From BOG-908 sp965198915 (GTDB taxonomy: Bacteria; Pseudomonadota; Alphaproteobacteria; Acetobacterales; Acetobacteraceae), in NCBI GenBank assembly GCA_965198915.1, contig CBDAQC010000006.1:186001-250000 (forward strand): a stretch of 64,000 bases of DNA, written 5' to 3'. Below the pieces are notes generated by a model. It made no database searches. It was not told the origin of the DNA and was given only the letters and a program-made list of their open reading frames with translations. Both the position numbers and the translations under genes were made by a program. This document shows positions 29,638-37,524 of this stretch, in pieces; position 1 is the stretch's first letter; each line of letters begins with the position of its first letter.

Positions 29638-32565
29638 ATGAAGAGCCACCTTCTTGCTACCGCGGCACTCGTCGGGCTGCTGCCGCTGGCAGCGCAGGCC
29701 CAGCAGGCGGCGCCACAGACGAACCTGCAGGCGCAGCTTACCCCCACGCCCGGCGTGGCCGCCGTGCAGGGCGCCGTGCCGGAGCCGGCCGAGGCGAACG
29801 CGCCCAATTTCGGCGCGCAGGAAGACATCATCGTGACCGGCACGCGCCAGCAGGGGCGCACGAAGGCGGAAAGCCCGGCGCCGGTGGACGTGATCAGCGC
29901 CACCGAGCTGGAGCGCACCGGGCAGCAGAACGTGTTCGACGCGCTGAACACGCTGCTGCCCTCGCTGGACCTGCCGCCGTTCGGGTTCGACACCGCGGGG
30001 CTGGTGCGCGCGGCGCGCCTGCGCGGCCTGAGCCCTGACGACACGCTGGTGCTGGTGGACGGCAAGCGGCGCCATGTATCGGCCAACATCAACGCCGATA
30101 TCGGGCCGGTGGGCGGATCGGACCCTGTCGACCTCGACATGATCCCGATCAGCCTGATCGACCACATCGAGGTGCTGCGCGACGGTGCGGCGGCGCAGTA
30201 CGGGTCCGACGCGATCGCCGGCGTGATCAACATCATCCTCAAGCACGCCAACCACGGCGGCAGCGCGTTCGCCGAGGAGGGTGCCACCTATGTGCAGGAC
30301 GGGTTCACCAACCAGTTGGGCGCGAATTTCGCGCTGCCGATCCTGAACAACGGCTTCTTCGACATCGCGGGCAACTACCGTTACCACGACCACACCAATC
30401 GCGACGGCACGTTCATACCGGAATCCGGCGACACGGCGGCCGGAACGGCGAACGGGGTGGCGGGCGGGCCGATCAAGATACCTTCGAACGTGAGCCAGAT
30501 CGAGGGCGATCCGCGCTACAACCTAGTCAATCTGGGCTACAATGCCGGCTACGATTTCGGGCCGCTGGAGCTGTATTCCTTCGCGACCTACAGCTACCGC
30601 CACGCCGAATCGTTCGAGAACTTCCGTGATCCGAACTATGCCGGCGCGTATTCGAGCCAGGGGCTCGCGCCATTTCAGAACCTGACAGCGGCGCAGTACT
30701 ATCCCAACGGGTTCACGCCGCTCGAGGCGCTGAACGAGGACGACTACTCGTTCACCGCAGGCGCCCGCGGCGACCTGCCCGGCGACTACCACTACGACCT
30801 CAGCACGACTTATGGCGGCGACATCGACAACGTCTCCACCCTGAACTCGGTCAATCCCGACTACCTGGAGACCTTCGGGTCCTCGCCCACGAAGTTCCAT
30901 GCGGGCGAGTTCAACAACACCGAGTGGACGAACAACCTCGACCTCAGCAAGCCGTTCGATCTGCCGTTCCTGGCCAAGCCGCTGAACGTGGCGGTGGGCG
31001 CGGAATTCCGGCGTGACACCTACCAGATTCAGCAGGGCGACTTCCCCGCCTACTTCCTGGGCGGCGCACAGGCCTATCCCGGCTTCACGCCGCAGAGCAC
31101 CGGCTATTTCCAGCGCGAGAACGAGGCGGTGTACGCCGACGTTGCCACCTACATCCTGCCAAAATGGCAGATCGACCTCGCCGGGCGTTTCGAACATTAC
31201 AGCGACGTGGGCGACACCGAGACGGGCAAGTTCACCACGCGCTACGATTTCAGCCCGCTGCTGGGCATACGCGGCACGATCAGCAACGGCTTCCGCGCCC
31301 CCACGCTGGCGCAGGAAGGCTTCTCGGCGGTGAACGTGGCGCCTTCCAACGCCACGGCACAGTTCCCGGTGGATTCGGCGGCCGCACGCCTGCTGGGCAG
31401 CACGCCGCTGAAGGCCGAACGGTCCCAGAACTACGAGGTGGGCTTCGTCTCCCAGCCCGTGGAGCGGATGCACGTGGCGCTGGACTTCTACCAGATCGAC
31501 ATACGCGACCAGATCGTGGATTCAGGGTTGTTCGGCGGCACGCCTGCTTCGGAAGCGCTGGTCAACCAGGCGTTCATCCTGGACGGCAGCACGCCGCCGG
31601 CGGGCGCTGCCGGCAGCCTGTTCGCGCAGTTCTACACGAACGGCGTCAAGACCCGGACGCGCGGCGCGGATCTGACGGTGGATTACGTGACGCCGATTGC
31701 GGATGACAGCAAGATAAACTGGCTGCTGGCGGCCAACTTCAACAGCGTGTCCATCCTGAGCACCGAGGCGTCCGCCGGCTTCACGCCGGACGTGCTGTCC
31801 GAGATCAAGGAGGCGACGCCGAAGAGCAAGATCATCCTGCAGGCGGTCTACACGAACGGGCCGTTCAGCGTGACGGCGCGCGAGACCCGTTTCGGCCAGG
31901 TGATCGAGATATTGGCTGACGGCTATACCGGCGGGGCGCCGTTCACCGCCAACCGCAATGCGCCGCATTTCATCTCTGACCTCGAGTTCGGCTACAAGGT
32001 CATGAAGAACGTCACCCTGGTGCTGGGTGCCGACAACCTGTTCGACACCTACGCGAACCACACCACGCCGCAGGCGCGCTACCAGAACGCCGAGGAATAC
32101 ATCATCTCCTCGCCGTATGGCATCGATGGCGGGTTCTATTACGGGCGGGTGAACTTCACGTTCGGCGAGAAGCCGGCGCCGTTGCCGGAGCCGCCGCCGC
32201 CCGCGATCGCACCGCCGCCGGTGGCCGCCACGGCCGCGCGCACCTATCTGGTGTTCTTCGACTGGGACCGCGCGGATCTGACGGCGCGCGCGCGGCAGAT
32301 CGTGGCGCAGGCGGCGCAGGCTTCCACGCAGACGCAGACGACCCGGCTGGAGGTGAACGGCTACACGGACCTGTCGGGGACGGCTGCCTACAACAAGCGG
32401 TTGTCCATCCGGCGTGCGGAGTCGGTGGAGAGCGAACTGGTGCGCGACGGCGTGGCGAAGAGCGAAATCTATATACACGGGTTCGGGGAGTCCGATCCGC
32501 TGGTGCCTACGGCGCCTGGGGTGCGGGAGCCGCAGAACCGGCGGGTGGAGATCGTTTTGCAGTAA
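29638..32565 (+). CDS. TonB-dependent receptor with C-terminal OmpA domain
   Basis: 975 residues. Signal peptide (MKSHLLATAALVGLLPLAAQA), TonB-box-like EDIIVTGTRQ near residue 60, plug domain (SATELERTGQQNVFDALNTLL, DGAAAQYGSDAIAGVINIILK), then a 22-strand-type barrel ending FYYGRVNFTF. A proline-rich linker follows, then an OmpA-like peptidoglycan-binding domain at about residues 868-975 (FFDWDRADLT, NGYTDLSGTAAYNKRLSIRRAESV with the conserved Asp and Arg). The fusion would tie a nutrient receptor to the cell wall. It is probably co-transcribed with RidA. The ligand is unknown. It ends 7 bases before a palindromic unit. Confidence 0.9.
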   Translation: MKSHLLATAALVGLLPLAAQAQQAAPQTNLQAQLTPTPGVAAVQGAVPEPAEANAPNFGAQEDIIVTGTRQQGRTKAESPAPVDVISATELERTGQQNVFDALNTLLPSLDLPPFGFDTAGLVRAARLRGLSPDDTLVLVDGKRRHVSANINADIGPVGGSDPVDLDMIPISLIDHIEVLRDGAAAQYGSDAIAGVINIILKHANHGGSAFAEEGATYVQDGFTNQLGANFALPILNNGFFDIAGNYRYHDHTNRDGTFIPESGDTAAGTANGVAGGPIKIPSNVSQIEGDPRYNLVNLGYNAGYDFGPLELYSFATYSYRHAESFENFRDPNYAGAYSSQGLAPFQNLTAAQYYPNGFTPLEALNEDDYSFTAGARGDLPGDYHYDLSTTYGGDIDNVSTLNSVNPDYLETFGSSPTKFHAGEFNNTEWTNNLDLSKPFDLPFLAKPLNVAVGAEFRRDTYQIQQGDFPAYFLGGAQAYPGFTPQSTGYFQRENEAVYADVATYILPKWQIDLAGRFEHYSDVGDTETGKFTTRYDFSPLLGIRGTISNGFRAPTLAQEGFSAVNVAPSNATAQFPVDSAAARLLGSTPLKAERSQNYEVGFVSQPVERMHVALDFYQIDIRDQIVDSGLFGGTPASEALVNQAFILDGSTPPAGAAGSLFAQFYTNGVKTRTRGADLTVDYVTPIADDSKINWLLAANFNSVSILSTEASAGFTPDVLSEIKEATPKSKIILQAVYTNGPFSVTARETRFGQVIEILADGYTGGAPFTANRNAPHFISDLEFGYKVMKNVTLVLGADNLFDTYANHTTPQARYQNAEEYIISSPYGIDGGFYYGRVNFTFGEKPAPLPEPPPPAIAPPPVAATAARTYLVFFDWDRADLTARARQIVAQAAQASTQTQTTRLEVNGYTDLSGTAAYNKRLSIRRAESVESELVRDGVAKSEIYIHGFGESDPLVPTAPGVREPQNRRVEIVLQ

Positions 32566-32572
32566 GGCAGGC

Positions 32573-32717
32573 AAGGCCTTCTTTTTCGAGAAAAAGAAGC
32601 AAAAAGCTTTTGTCTCTCCGACGCTGATGCGCAACGCGCGTGTTCAAGGGCACGCGACTGGTGCTAATGCGGGGAGATAAAAGTTTTTTGCTTCTTTTTT
32701 TCAAAAAAGAAGGCCTT
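32573..32717. repeat. Family-1 palindromic unit (two arms)
   Basis: The left arm 32573-32612 is a perfect class B copy in reverse; the right arm 32679-32717 is a perfect class A copy in forward. The unit therefore joins two classes. The left arm follows the receptor stop by 7 bases and the right arm precedes the acetyltransferase ATG by 8. Confidence 0.93.
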
Positions 32718-32725
32718 TCTTGCTC

Positions 32726-33247
32726 ATGAGTTTTGCGTGGCGAAAAGCAACGGAAGCCGACATCGCGGCGCTGAGACGCGTGATGGATGACGCGATTTCC
32801 TACCTGCAGCGGGATTTTCTGACGCCGGCGCAGATCGATGCCAGCCGCGGCGTGATGGGGCTGGACACGCAGCTTATCGCCGATGGCACCTACTATGTGG
32901 TGCTGCATGATGCCGATGTTGCCGGGTGCGGCGGGTGGAGCCGGCGTGCGACGCTGTTCGGCGGCGATCATACGGCGGGGCGCGACGCGGCGCTGCTGGA
33001 CCCGGCGCGGGACGCGGCCCGGATACGGGCGATGTACACGGCACCTGGTTATGCGCGGCGTGGGGTGGGGCGGCTTATCCTCTCGGTCTGCGAGCGTGCT
33101 GCGGTGGCCGAGGGTTTCCGGTGCGCGGAGCTGGCGGCGACGGCGGCGGGCGTGCCGCTCTACACGGCGTGCGGCTACGTGGCGGGCGAGGCGATCCCGG
33201 CCGGGATCGTGCCGCTGGTGCGCATGCGAAAGCTATTGGTTGCGTAG
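32726..33247 (+). CDS. GNAT-family N-acetyltransferase
   Basis: 173 residues. MSFAWRKATEADIAALRRVMDDAI is a typical GNAT start. The acetyl-CoA motif A is IRAMYTAPGYARRGVGRLILSVCERAAVAEGF (R/Q-x-x-G-x-G/A form), followed by AGVPLYTACGYVAGE. It is cytosolic; the substrate is not predictable. ATG 32726 is chosen; an in-frame TTG lies two codons earlier. The only Shine-Dalgarno-like sequence is AAGAAGG in the palindromic arm, about 12 bases upstream. Confidence 0.85.
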   Translation: MSFAWRKATEADIAALRRVMDDAISYLQRDFLTPAQIDASRGVMGLDTQLIADGTYYVVLHDADVAGCGGWSRRATLFGGDHTAGRDAALLDPARDAARIRAMYTAPGYARRGVGRLILSVCERAAVAEGFRCAELAATAAGVPLYTACGYVAGEAIPAGIVPLVRMRKLLVA

Positions 33248-33276
33248 AGAGAGTTTCAGCAGCCGCCGACAGGGCG

Positions 33277-33315
33277 CAAAAGTTTTTTGGTTCTTTTTTC
33301 CAAAAAGAACTGCTT
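33277..33315 (+). repeat. Family-1 A/T palindromic arm
   Basis: GGTTC/GAAC variant between two convergent genes. Its gene-facing end is 2-3 bases from the cytochrome c stop, and it could also act as terminator for the acetyltransferase gene. Confidence 0.9.
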
Positions 33316-33317
33316 GC

Positions 33318-33740
33318 TTACTGCTCCGGCACCGGGACGGGCGGCTTGACGGAGGCCACGTAGGCGGGGGTGACCACATCCTTGTAGTCGTTGCCGAAAT
33401 GCGTGCGGACGTAGTTCACTACCGCGGCAATCTGGGCGTCGTTCAGGGTGCCGTTGAACCAGGGCATGCCGCCGTTGCCGCGCAACACCATGGCAACGGG
33501 ATAGCCGGCGGCGGCGAGGCGCTTGTTGTTGGCCAGAGCGGGGATGCGGGCGGCGCCGACCGCCCCGGTGGCGCCGGGCATGTGGCAGCCCTGGCAGACG
33601 TGCTGGTAGACGCCCTCTCCGGTGGTGGCGGTGACGCCGCCTATGTTGTTGCGGGTGGCGGCGTCGGCGAAAGCGTGCGTTGGGAGGAAAGCTAAGAAGG
33701 CAAGGAAGGCCTTCTTTTTTGAAAAAAAGAAGCAAAAAAC
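33318..33740 (-). CDS. Secreted mono-haem c-type cytochrome, start inside a repeat
   Basis: The haem motif is VCQGCH, and an axial methionine is likely in GGMPWF. The C-terminus is PPVPVPEQ. It lies directly downstream of the Tat-exported amine oxidase on the same strand, so it is the probable electron acceptor (inference, by analogy with the nicotine oxidoreductase NicA2 and its cytochrome CycN). The signal peptide reads FFSKKKAFLAFLAFLPTHAFA, and its first half is encoded by a palindromic arm. I find no ATG, GTG or TTG in frame between the arm and the mature protein or shortly upstream, so the start codon is unresolved and the given 5' limit is the edge of the arm's reading. Confidence 0.75.
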   Translation of the reverse strand, partial: VFCFFFSKKKAFLAFLAFLPTHAFADAATRNNIGGVTATTGEGVYQHVCQGCHMPGATGAVGAARIPALANNKRLAAAGYPVAMVLRGNGGMPWFNGTLNDAQIAAVVNYVRTHFGNDYKDVVTPAYVASVKPPVPVPEQ

Positions 33741-33851
33741 TTTTGTTCCCCCGCCTGCATCGAGGCGCGTGTTAGCCGAACAGACGCGCGCATTTGCAGG
33801 GGCGTGGGGACCAAAAGTTTTTTGCTTCTTTTTTTCAAAAAAGAAGGCCTT
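33706..33851. repeat. Family-1 palindromic unit (two arms)
   Basis: Class A arms at 33706-33745 (reverse) and 33812-33851 (forward). The centre continues the symmetry: CCCCCGCCTGCATC pairs with GCAGGGGCGTGGGG, and GCGCGT with ACGCGC. This is the clearest example that a whole unit is one large imperfect palindrome. It separates the amine oxidase stop from the cytochrome c start. Confidence 0.95.
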
Positions 33852-33867
33852 GCTTGCTTGCCTCACC

Positions 33868-35442
33868 TCAACCGGCCCCCACCGCGCGGGCGTGCAACTG
33901 CGTGACGGCGGCGACGGCGGAGAGGAGCGCGCCTTCCTGCCAGCAGCCGACATGGGAGGCGTGCTCGCCGGCCAGGACAAGACGGCCTTCCATGGTGGTT
34001 AGCGTGCGGTAGTGCTCGCGGCGGGATTCCTCGCTCCACTGGCTGCAGCAGCCGAGCGTCCAGGGCATGCGGGACCAGGCGACGGCCACGCCGTTGGAGA
34101 ATTCGGCGGGGTATTGCTTGTGGATGCGGGCACCCTGGGCGAGGGCGGCCTGTATGCGTTCCTCCGGCGCCATGCCGGCGAAATCGTAGGCGGCGGGGCC
34201 GAACATGTAGCCGCCGAGCATGACCGCGGGGCCGCGCTCGAAATAGCCGTGGCTGGGGTAGGACATGACGCTGATCTGCTGGTCGGTGAAGGTGATGCCG
34301 CCGTAGATCTGCTCGTCTTCCTCCCAGAAGCGGCGCTTGAATTCCAGGCCGACCTTGACCGAGGAGGCGTAGGGCACGGCGGCGATGGCGGCGCGCATGG
34401 GCGCGCTGACCTGGACGTCGAGCTGGCTGAGGACAGGCAGCGGGATGGTGCAGACGCAGTATTCGGCCTTCGCCTGCTGGATGGCGCCGCCCTGGTTGTG
34501 GTCCTCGTAGGTGACGGTGACGCCGGTATCGTCCTGGGCGATGGCGCTGACGCGGAGGTTGTGGGTGACCAGGCCGTCTATCTGGCGGGCGAAGGCGCGG
34601 CCGATCATGTCCATGCCGCCCACCGGCTGGAACATGGTTGTCTGGAAATCGTTCAGCATGTGGAAGGCCATGTATTGCGACAGGCCGGAGCGCATGATTT
34701 CCGCCCGGGGCAGCGGCTGGGAGGGGATGGCGGCGCCGTCAGGGCCGCCCATGGGCGCGCGCTCGAAGCCGCGGCGCTCGCTGGCGAGGCGGGCGGTGTA
34801 GGCGCCGTCATGGTCCAGCAGGCCCCAGACTTTCATGTTGTGCAGGATGTCGGCGGCTTCGTCCGCGGTGACCGTCTGGTCCAGGGATTTCTGGTTGATG
34901 GCCTTGCTGAGCAGCTCGGCGGTGTAGCCGGTGAAATCGCCCATGATGTGGCGGTAGCGCTGGGGGGCGCCGCCGAAGGTGGCGGTATCGTGCAGGTAGG
35001 CGTTGTGGTTCAGCTCGATGAACGGCTCCAGCGCCACGCCGAATGCCTTGCAATAATGCAGTATGGCCTGGTGGTGATACGGAATGCGCCACGGGCCGGG
35101 GTTGATGTAGTTGCCTGGCGCGAAGCCGATCTTCTGGGTGGCGCCGCCGAGTTCGGTCAGGCTGTCTCCGCCGCGCAGGGTGTAGTTGCGGCCGCCGGAG
35201 CGGGTCTGGAATTCGAGCACGCGGACGTTGTAGCCGGCGCGGTTCAGCTCGTAGGCGGCGAGCATGCCGGCGAGGCCCGCGCCCAGGACGAGGACGGTGG
35301 TGCCTGGGGCGGCGCCGGAGAGTTTGGGCGGCTCCTTGAAGTCGGTTCCGGTGGCGTGGCCCATGCGGGTCATGGCCTGATACATGGCGACGCTGCCGGC
35401 CATGATGCCGACGCGCGTGAGGAGCTGCCTGCGTGTTGTCAT
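33868..35442 (-). CDS. Tat-exported flavin monoamine / L-amino acid oxidase
   Basis: 524 residues. MTTRRQLLTRVGIMAGSVAM carries a twin-arginine signal. The FAD-binding VLVLGAGLAGMLAAYELNRAGYNVRVLE is near residues 49-76, followed by RSGGRNYTLRGG, and the C-terminal flavin segment is LVLAGEHASHVGCWQEGALLSA. These are marks of the flavin amine oxidase family (amine or aromatic amino acid oxidases). Exported folded, it would oxidise amines in the periplasm. The adjacent cytochrome c suggests it works as a dehydrogenase, and the nearby secreted RidA could process the imine product. The substrate is unknown. Confidence 0.9.
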   Translation of the reverse strand: MTTRRQLLTRVGIMAGSVAMYQAMTRMGHATGTDFKEPPKLSGAAPGTTVLVLGAGLAGMLAAYELNRAGYNVRVLEFQTRSGGRNYTLRGGDSLTELGGATQKIGFAPGNYINPGPWRIPYHHQAILHYCKAFGVALEPFIELNHNAYLHDTATFGGAPQRYRHIMGDFTGYTAELLSKAINQKSLDQTVTADEAADILHNMKVWGLLDHDGAYTARLASERRGFERAPMGGPDGAAIPSQPLPRAEIMRSGLSQYMAFHMLNDFQTTMFQPVGGMDMIGRAFARQIDGLVTHNLRVSAIAQDDTGVTVTYEDHNQGGAIQQAKAEYCVCTIPLPVLSQLDVQVSAPMRAAIAAVPYASSVKVGLEFKRRFWEEDEQIYGGITFTDQQISVMSYPSHGYFERGPAVMLGGYMFGPAAYDFAGMAPEERIQAALAQGARIHKQYPAEFSNGVAVAWSRMPWTLGCCSQWSEESRREHYRTLTTMEGRLVLAGEHASHVGCWQEGALLSAVAAVTQLHARAVGAG

Positions 35443-35487
35443 GTGGGGGATGCTAGCAGGTTGCGTGCCAGGGCAAGAAGATAGGCG

Positions 35488-35513
35488 GGGCCTTCTTTTT
35501 CGAGAAAAAGCTT
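35488..35513 (-). repeat. Truncated family-1 arm
   Basis: A class B arm that lacks 10 bases, as expected if the segment between two AAAAAG direct repeats was lost. It is the left partner of the class B arm at 36233; the low-GC islet lies between them. Confidence 0.8.
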
Positions 35514-35538
35514 TGCCGGCATTGTCGCGGAATGAGTG

Positions 35539-35742
35539 GCCCTGGAAACACTGACGCTATGGCGGCCTGTCGGACCGCAGGAGTTGGGACTACGCGCCTT
35601 TCCCCCGCGCCTGCCGGCGATCGTGGGCGCGATGCAGATAGTGCATCGCTTCAACAAACGGCCAGACGGCCAGCCCCGGGAATCGATGCGGTCATGCGGA
35701 GGAGAACCCACAGTCCGAGTGGAGCTTGCTAAAGACCACTGA
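35539..35742 (+). pseudogene. Remnant with the LWRPVGPxEL motif
   Basis: One plus frame reads LETLTLWRPVGPQEL and then LRAFPPRLP, both parts of a motif I associate with small proteins annotated ADP-ribosylation/crystallin J1 (LWRPVG..EL...SGF.AFPPRLPEQPIFYPV). The residues between the two parts are missing and the sequence after FPPRLP does not match. I read it as a degraded fragment. The following codons (MQIVHRFNKRPDGQP…) match nothing I know. Confidence 0.4.
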
Positions 35743-35786
35743 CTGAGTTGCTGAGACTTGAGCGGGCTCTGCCAGCGGTGTGTATA

Positions 35787-36053
35787 TCAGACGTCCTCCA
35801 AACCCTCTTTGAGTTTTGAGGGTAGGCGATCATACTCCCGACTCAAAGCCCCTCGTTCCAACAATAAGCCGTGCTTTATAGCCTCAAAATCCGCTCGACC
35901 TTTTGCCGTAAATTCCAATCCCAGAAATGCTTCATCAAAAGTAGTGGCATCAGGATCAAACCCCGTTCCTGCTTTTTGGTGCCTAAGTGAAATTTGACGT
36001 AACTGCTCGTCAATTTGTTCAATCTTTAGCTTGAGTTTCAGAGCTTGACTCAC
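35787..36053 (-). CDS. Small hypothetical protein in a low-GC islet
   Basis: 88 residues from a GTG start. The first half is a probable coiled coil (LKLKLKIEQIDEQLRQISLRHQK), followed by DEAFLGLEFTAKGRADFEAIKHGLLLERGALSREYDRLPSKLKEGLEDV. No signal peptide or membrane segment. I recognise no family. The DNA is clearly poorer in GC than both neighbours, with AT-ending codons, which suggests recent acquisition. It could be an orphan cargo gene of a vanished mobile element. Confidence 0.5.
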   Translation of the reverse strand: MSQALKLKLKIEQIDEQLRQISLRHQKAGTGFDPDATTFDEAFLGLEFTAKGRADFEAIKHGLLLERGALSREYDRLPSKLKEGLEDV

Positions 36054-36232
36054 CTTGCAGGCCTTTTATTGCTCGAAAGTTGCAATTGTTACTTACAACA
36101 CTTAGCTGGGTTTCAGGTCAGAATTTTCCGGCAAGATTCCAACGAAAGTGTCTAAAGCAGAGTCTATGTACGTATCGTTTAGCCAGAATGCTTCGTTGTC
36201 GAGCCTTATTCGAAAGGTCCGCGATAGCCAGA

Positions 36233-36272
36233 CAAAAGCTTTTTGCTTCTTTTTCTCGAAAAAGAAGGTCTT
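36233..36272 (+). repeat. Family-1 A/T palindromic arm
   Basis: Class B arm with perfect inner stem (CTTTTTCTCGAAAAAG). Its end (GGTCTT here) is 11 bases from the stop of the efflux gene at 36283. Confidence 0.93.
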
Positions 36273-36282
36273 GCTTCCTTGC

Positions 36283-37518
36283 CTAAAGCTGCGCCTCGGC
36301 CCCTGCTTCCGCGTCCACGACCGACACTGGGCCGTGCGACACCGGACGGCACAGATCGGACGCCTTGGCCAGCACGGCGCCCAGTAGCATCAGGCCGGCC
36401 ATGGGGAGCGCCGTGCCGTCCGTCAGCAGGCCTACCAGGAAGCCGCTGCTGGCGCCGATGAGGAACTGCATGGTGCCGATCAGCGCCGAGGCGGTGCCGG
36501 CGTGGGCGCCGTGGTGGCGGAGCGCGCCTACCGTGGCGGTGGGGTAGATGAAGCCGGTCATGCCCTGGGTCAGGGCCAGGCACAGCACCATCCAGGGGGC
36601 GGGCACGTCCAGCAGCGCCAGGGCCAGCAGGACGGCGTTCAGCGCCAGGTATAGCGTGGTGGCGCGGTGCAGCGTGCCGTCCAGGTCGAAGCGGCGGATC
36701 ACCCGCATGTTGAGCTGGCTGGCGGCGATGTAGGTGGCGGCGACCAGGCCGAAGCCGATGGCGAACTGGCCGGGGGTGAAGCGGTAGTGCTCGATGAAGG
36801 TGACGGGCGAGCCGCCGAGATAGGCGAACAGCGAGAAGCTGCAGAACGACATCAGCAGCGCGTGGGTGAGGAAGCCGCGTTCGGCGAGGATGCCGCCGTA
36901 GCGGCGCAGCATCGGCGCGGCCTCGATGCGGGTGCGGCGCGCGCGCGGCTGGGTGTTGGGCAGGCGCCAGGAGGACAGCACCAGCGCCACCACGCCGTAG
37001 CCTGCGTTGATCCAGAAGATGCCGCGCCAGGTGGACCATTGCAGCACCAGCCCGCCCAGCGAGGGGGCCAGGATGGGGGCGGCACCGAGGACCAGGATCA
37101 GCCGGCTCATCAGGCGGGCGGCGTCGTGGCCTTCGCTGATGTCACGCACCACGGCGCGCGGGATCACGGCGCTGGCCGAGGCGCCGAAGGCGGCCAGGAA
37201 GCGCCAGGCGGAGAGGATGGCGATGCTGGGCGAGAGCGCGCAACCGACCGAGCCCAGCGTGTAGATCAGCGTGCCCACCAGTATGGGCGAGCGGCGGCCG
37301 AAGCGGTCCGACAGCGCGCCCTGGACGAGCTGGCCCAGGGAGAGGCCCAGTATCCAGGTGCCGAGCGTGATCTGGGCCGAGCCGGAGGGGGCGTGCAGGC
37401 TCGCCTCGATCGCCGGGAAGGCGGGCAGGTACATGTCCGTGGAGACCGGGCCCACCGCCTGCAAGAAGCCCAGCAGGATCGGCAGCCAGCCGGGTATGCG
37501 GCCGCCCGGTTTCCACAT
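36283..37518 (-). CDS. Bcr/CflA-family multidrug efflux MFS transporter
   Basis: 411 residues with 12 predicted membrane segments. The start LPILLGFLQAVGPVSTDMYLPAFPAI and the loop SDRFGRRSPILVGTLIYTLG are typical of the Bcr/CflA drug-resistance group, as is RFLAAFGASASAVIPRAVVRDI. Inner-membrane proton antiporter; the substrate is unpredictable. It starts 6 bases after the gpt stop, so csaA, gpt and this gene form a minus-strand operon. It ends just before a palindromic arm. Confidence 0.88.
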   Translation of the reverse strand: MWKPGGRIPGWLPILLGFLQAVGPVSTDMYLPAFPAIEASLHAPSGSAQITLGTWILGLSLGQLVQGALSDRFGRRSPILVGTLIYTLGSVGCALSPSIAILSAWRFLAAFGASASAVIPRAVVRDISEGHDAARLMSRLILVLGAAPILAPSLGGLVLQWSTWRGIFWINAGYGVVALVLSSWRLPNTQPRARRTRIEAAPMLRRYGGILAERGFLTHALLMSFCSFSLFAYLGGSPVTFIEHYRFTPGQFAIGFGLVAATYIAASQLNMRVIRRFDLDGTLHRATTLYLALNAVLLALALLDVPAPWMVLCLALTQGMTGFIYPTATVGALRHHGAHAGTASALIGTMQFLIGASSGFLVGLLTDGTALPMAGLMLLGAVLAKASDLCRPVSHGPVSVVDAEAGAEAQL

Positions 37519-37524
37519 GGCGGC

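Larger units (their letters stand above)
35443..35786. other. Intergenic region with gene debris
   Basis: Between the amine oxidase start and a small low-GC gene. It contains a truncated palindromic arm (35488-35513) and the remnant described next. No intact gene is seen. Confidence 0.5.

Noticed and set aside
34012..35484. A 490-codon plus-strand frame opposite the amine oxidase
   Set aside because: The minus strand encodes a complete flavin amine oxidase with Tat signal. The plus frame has no recognisable motif.
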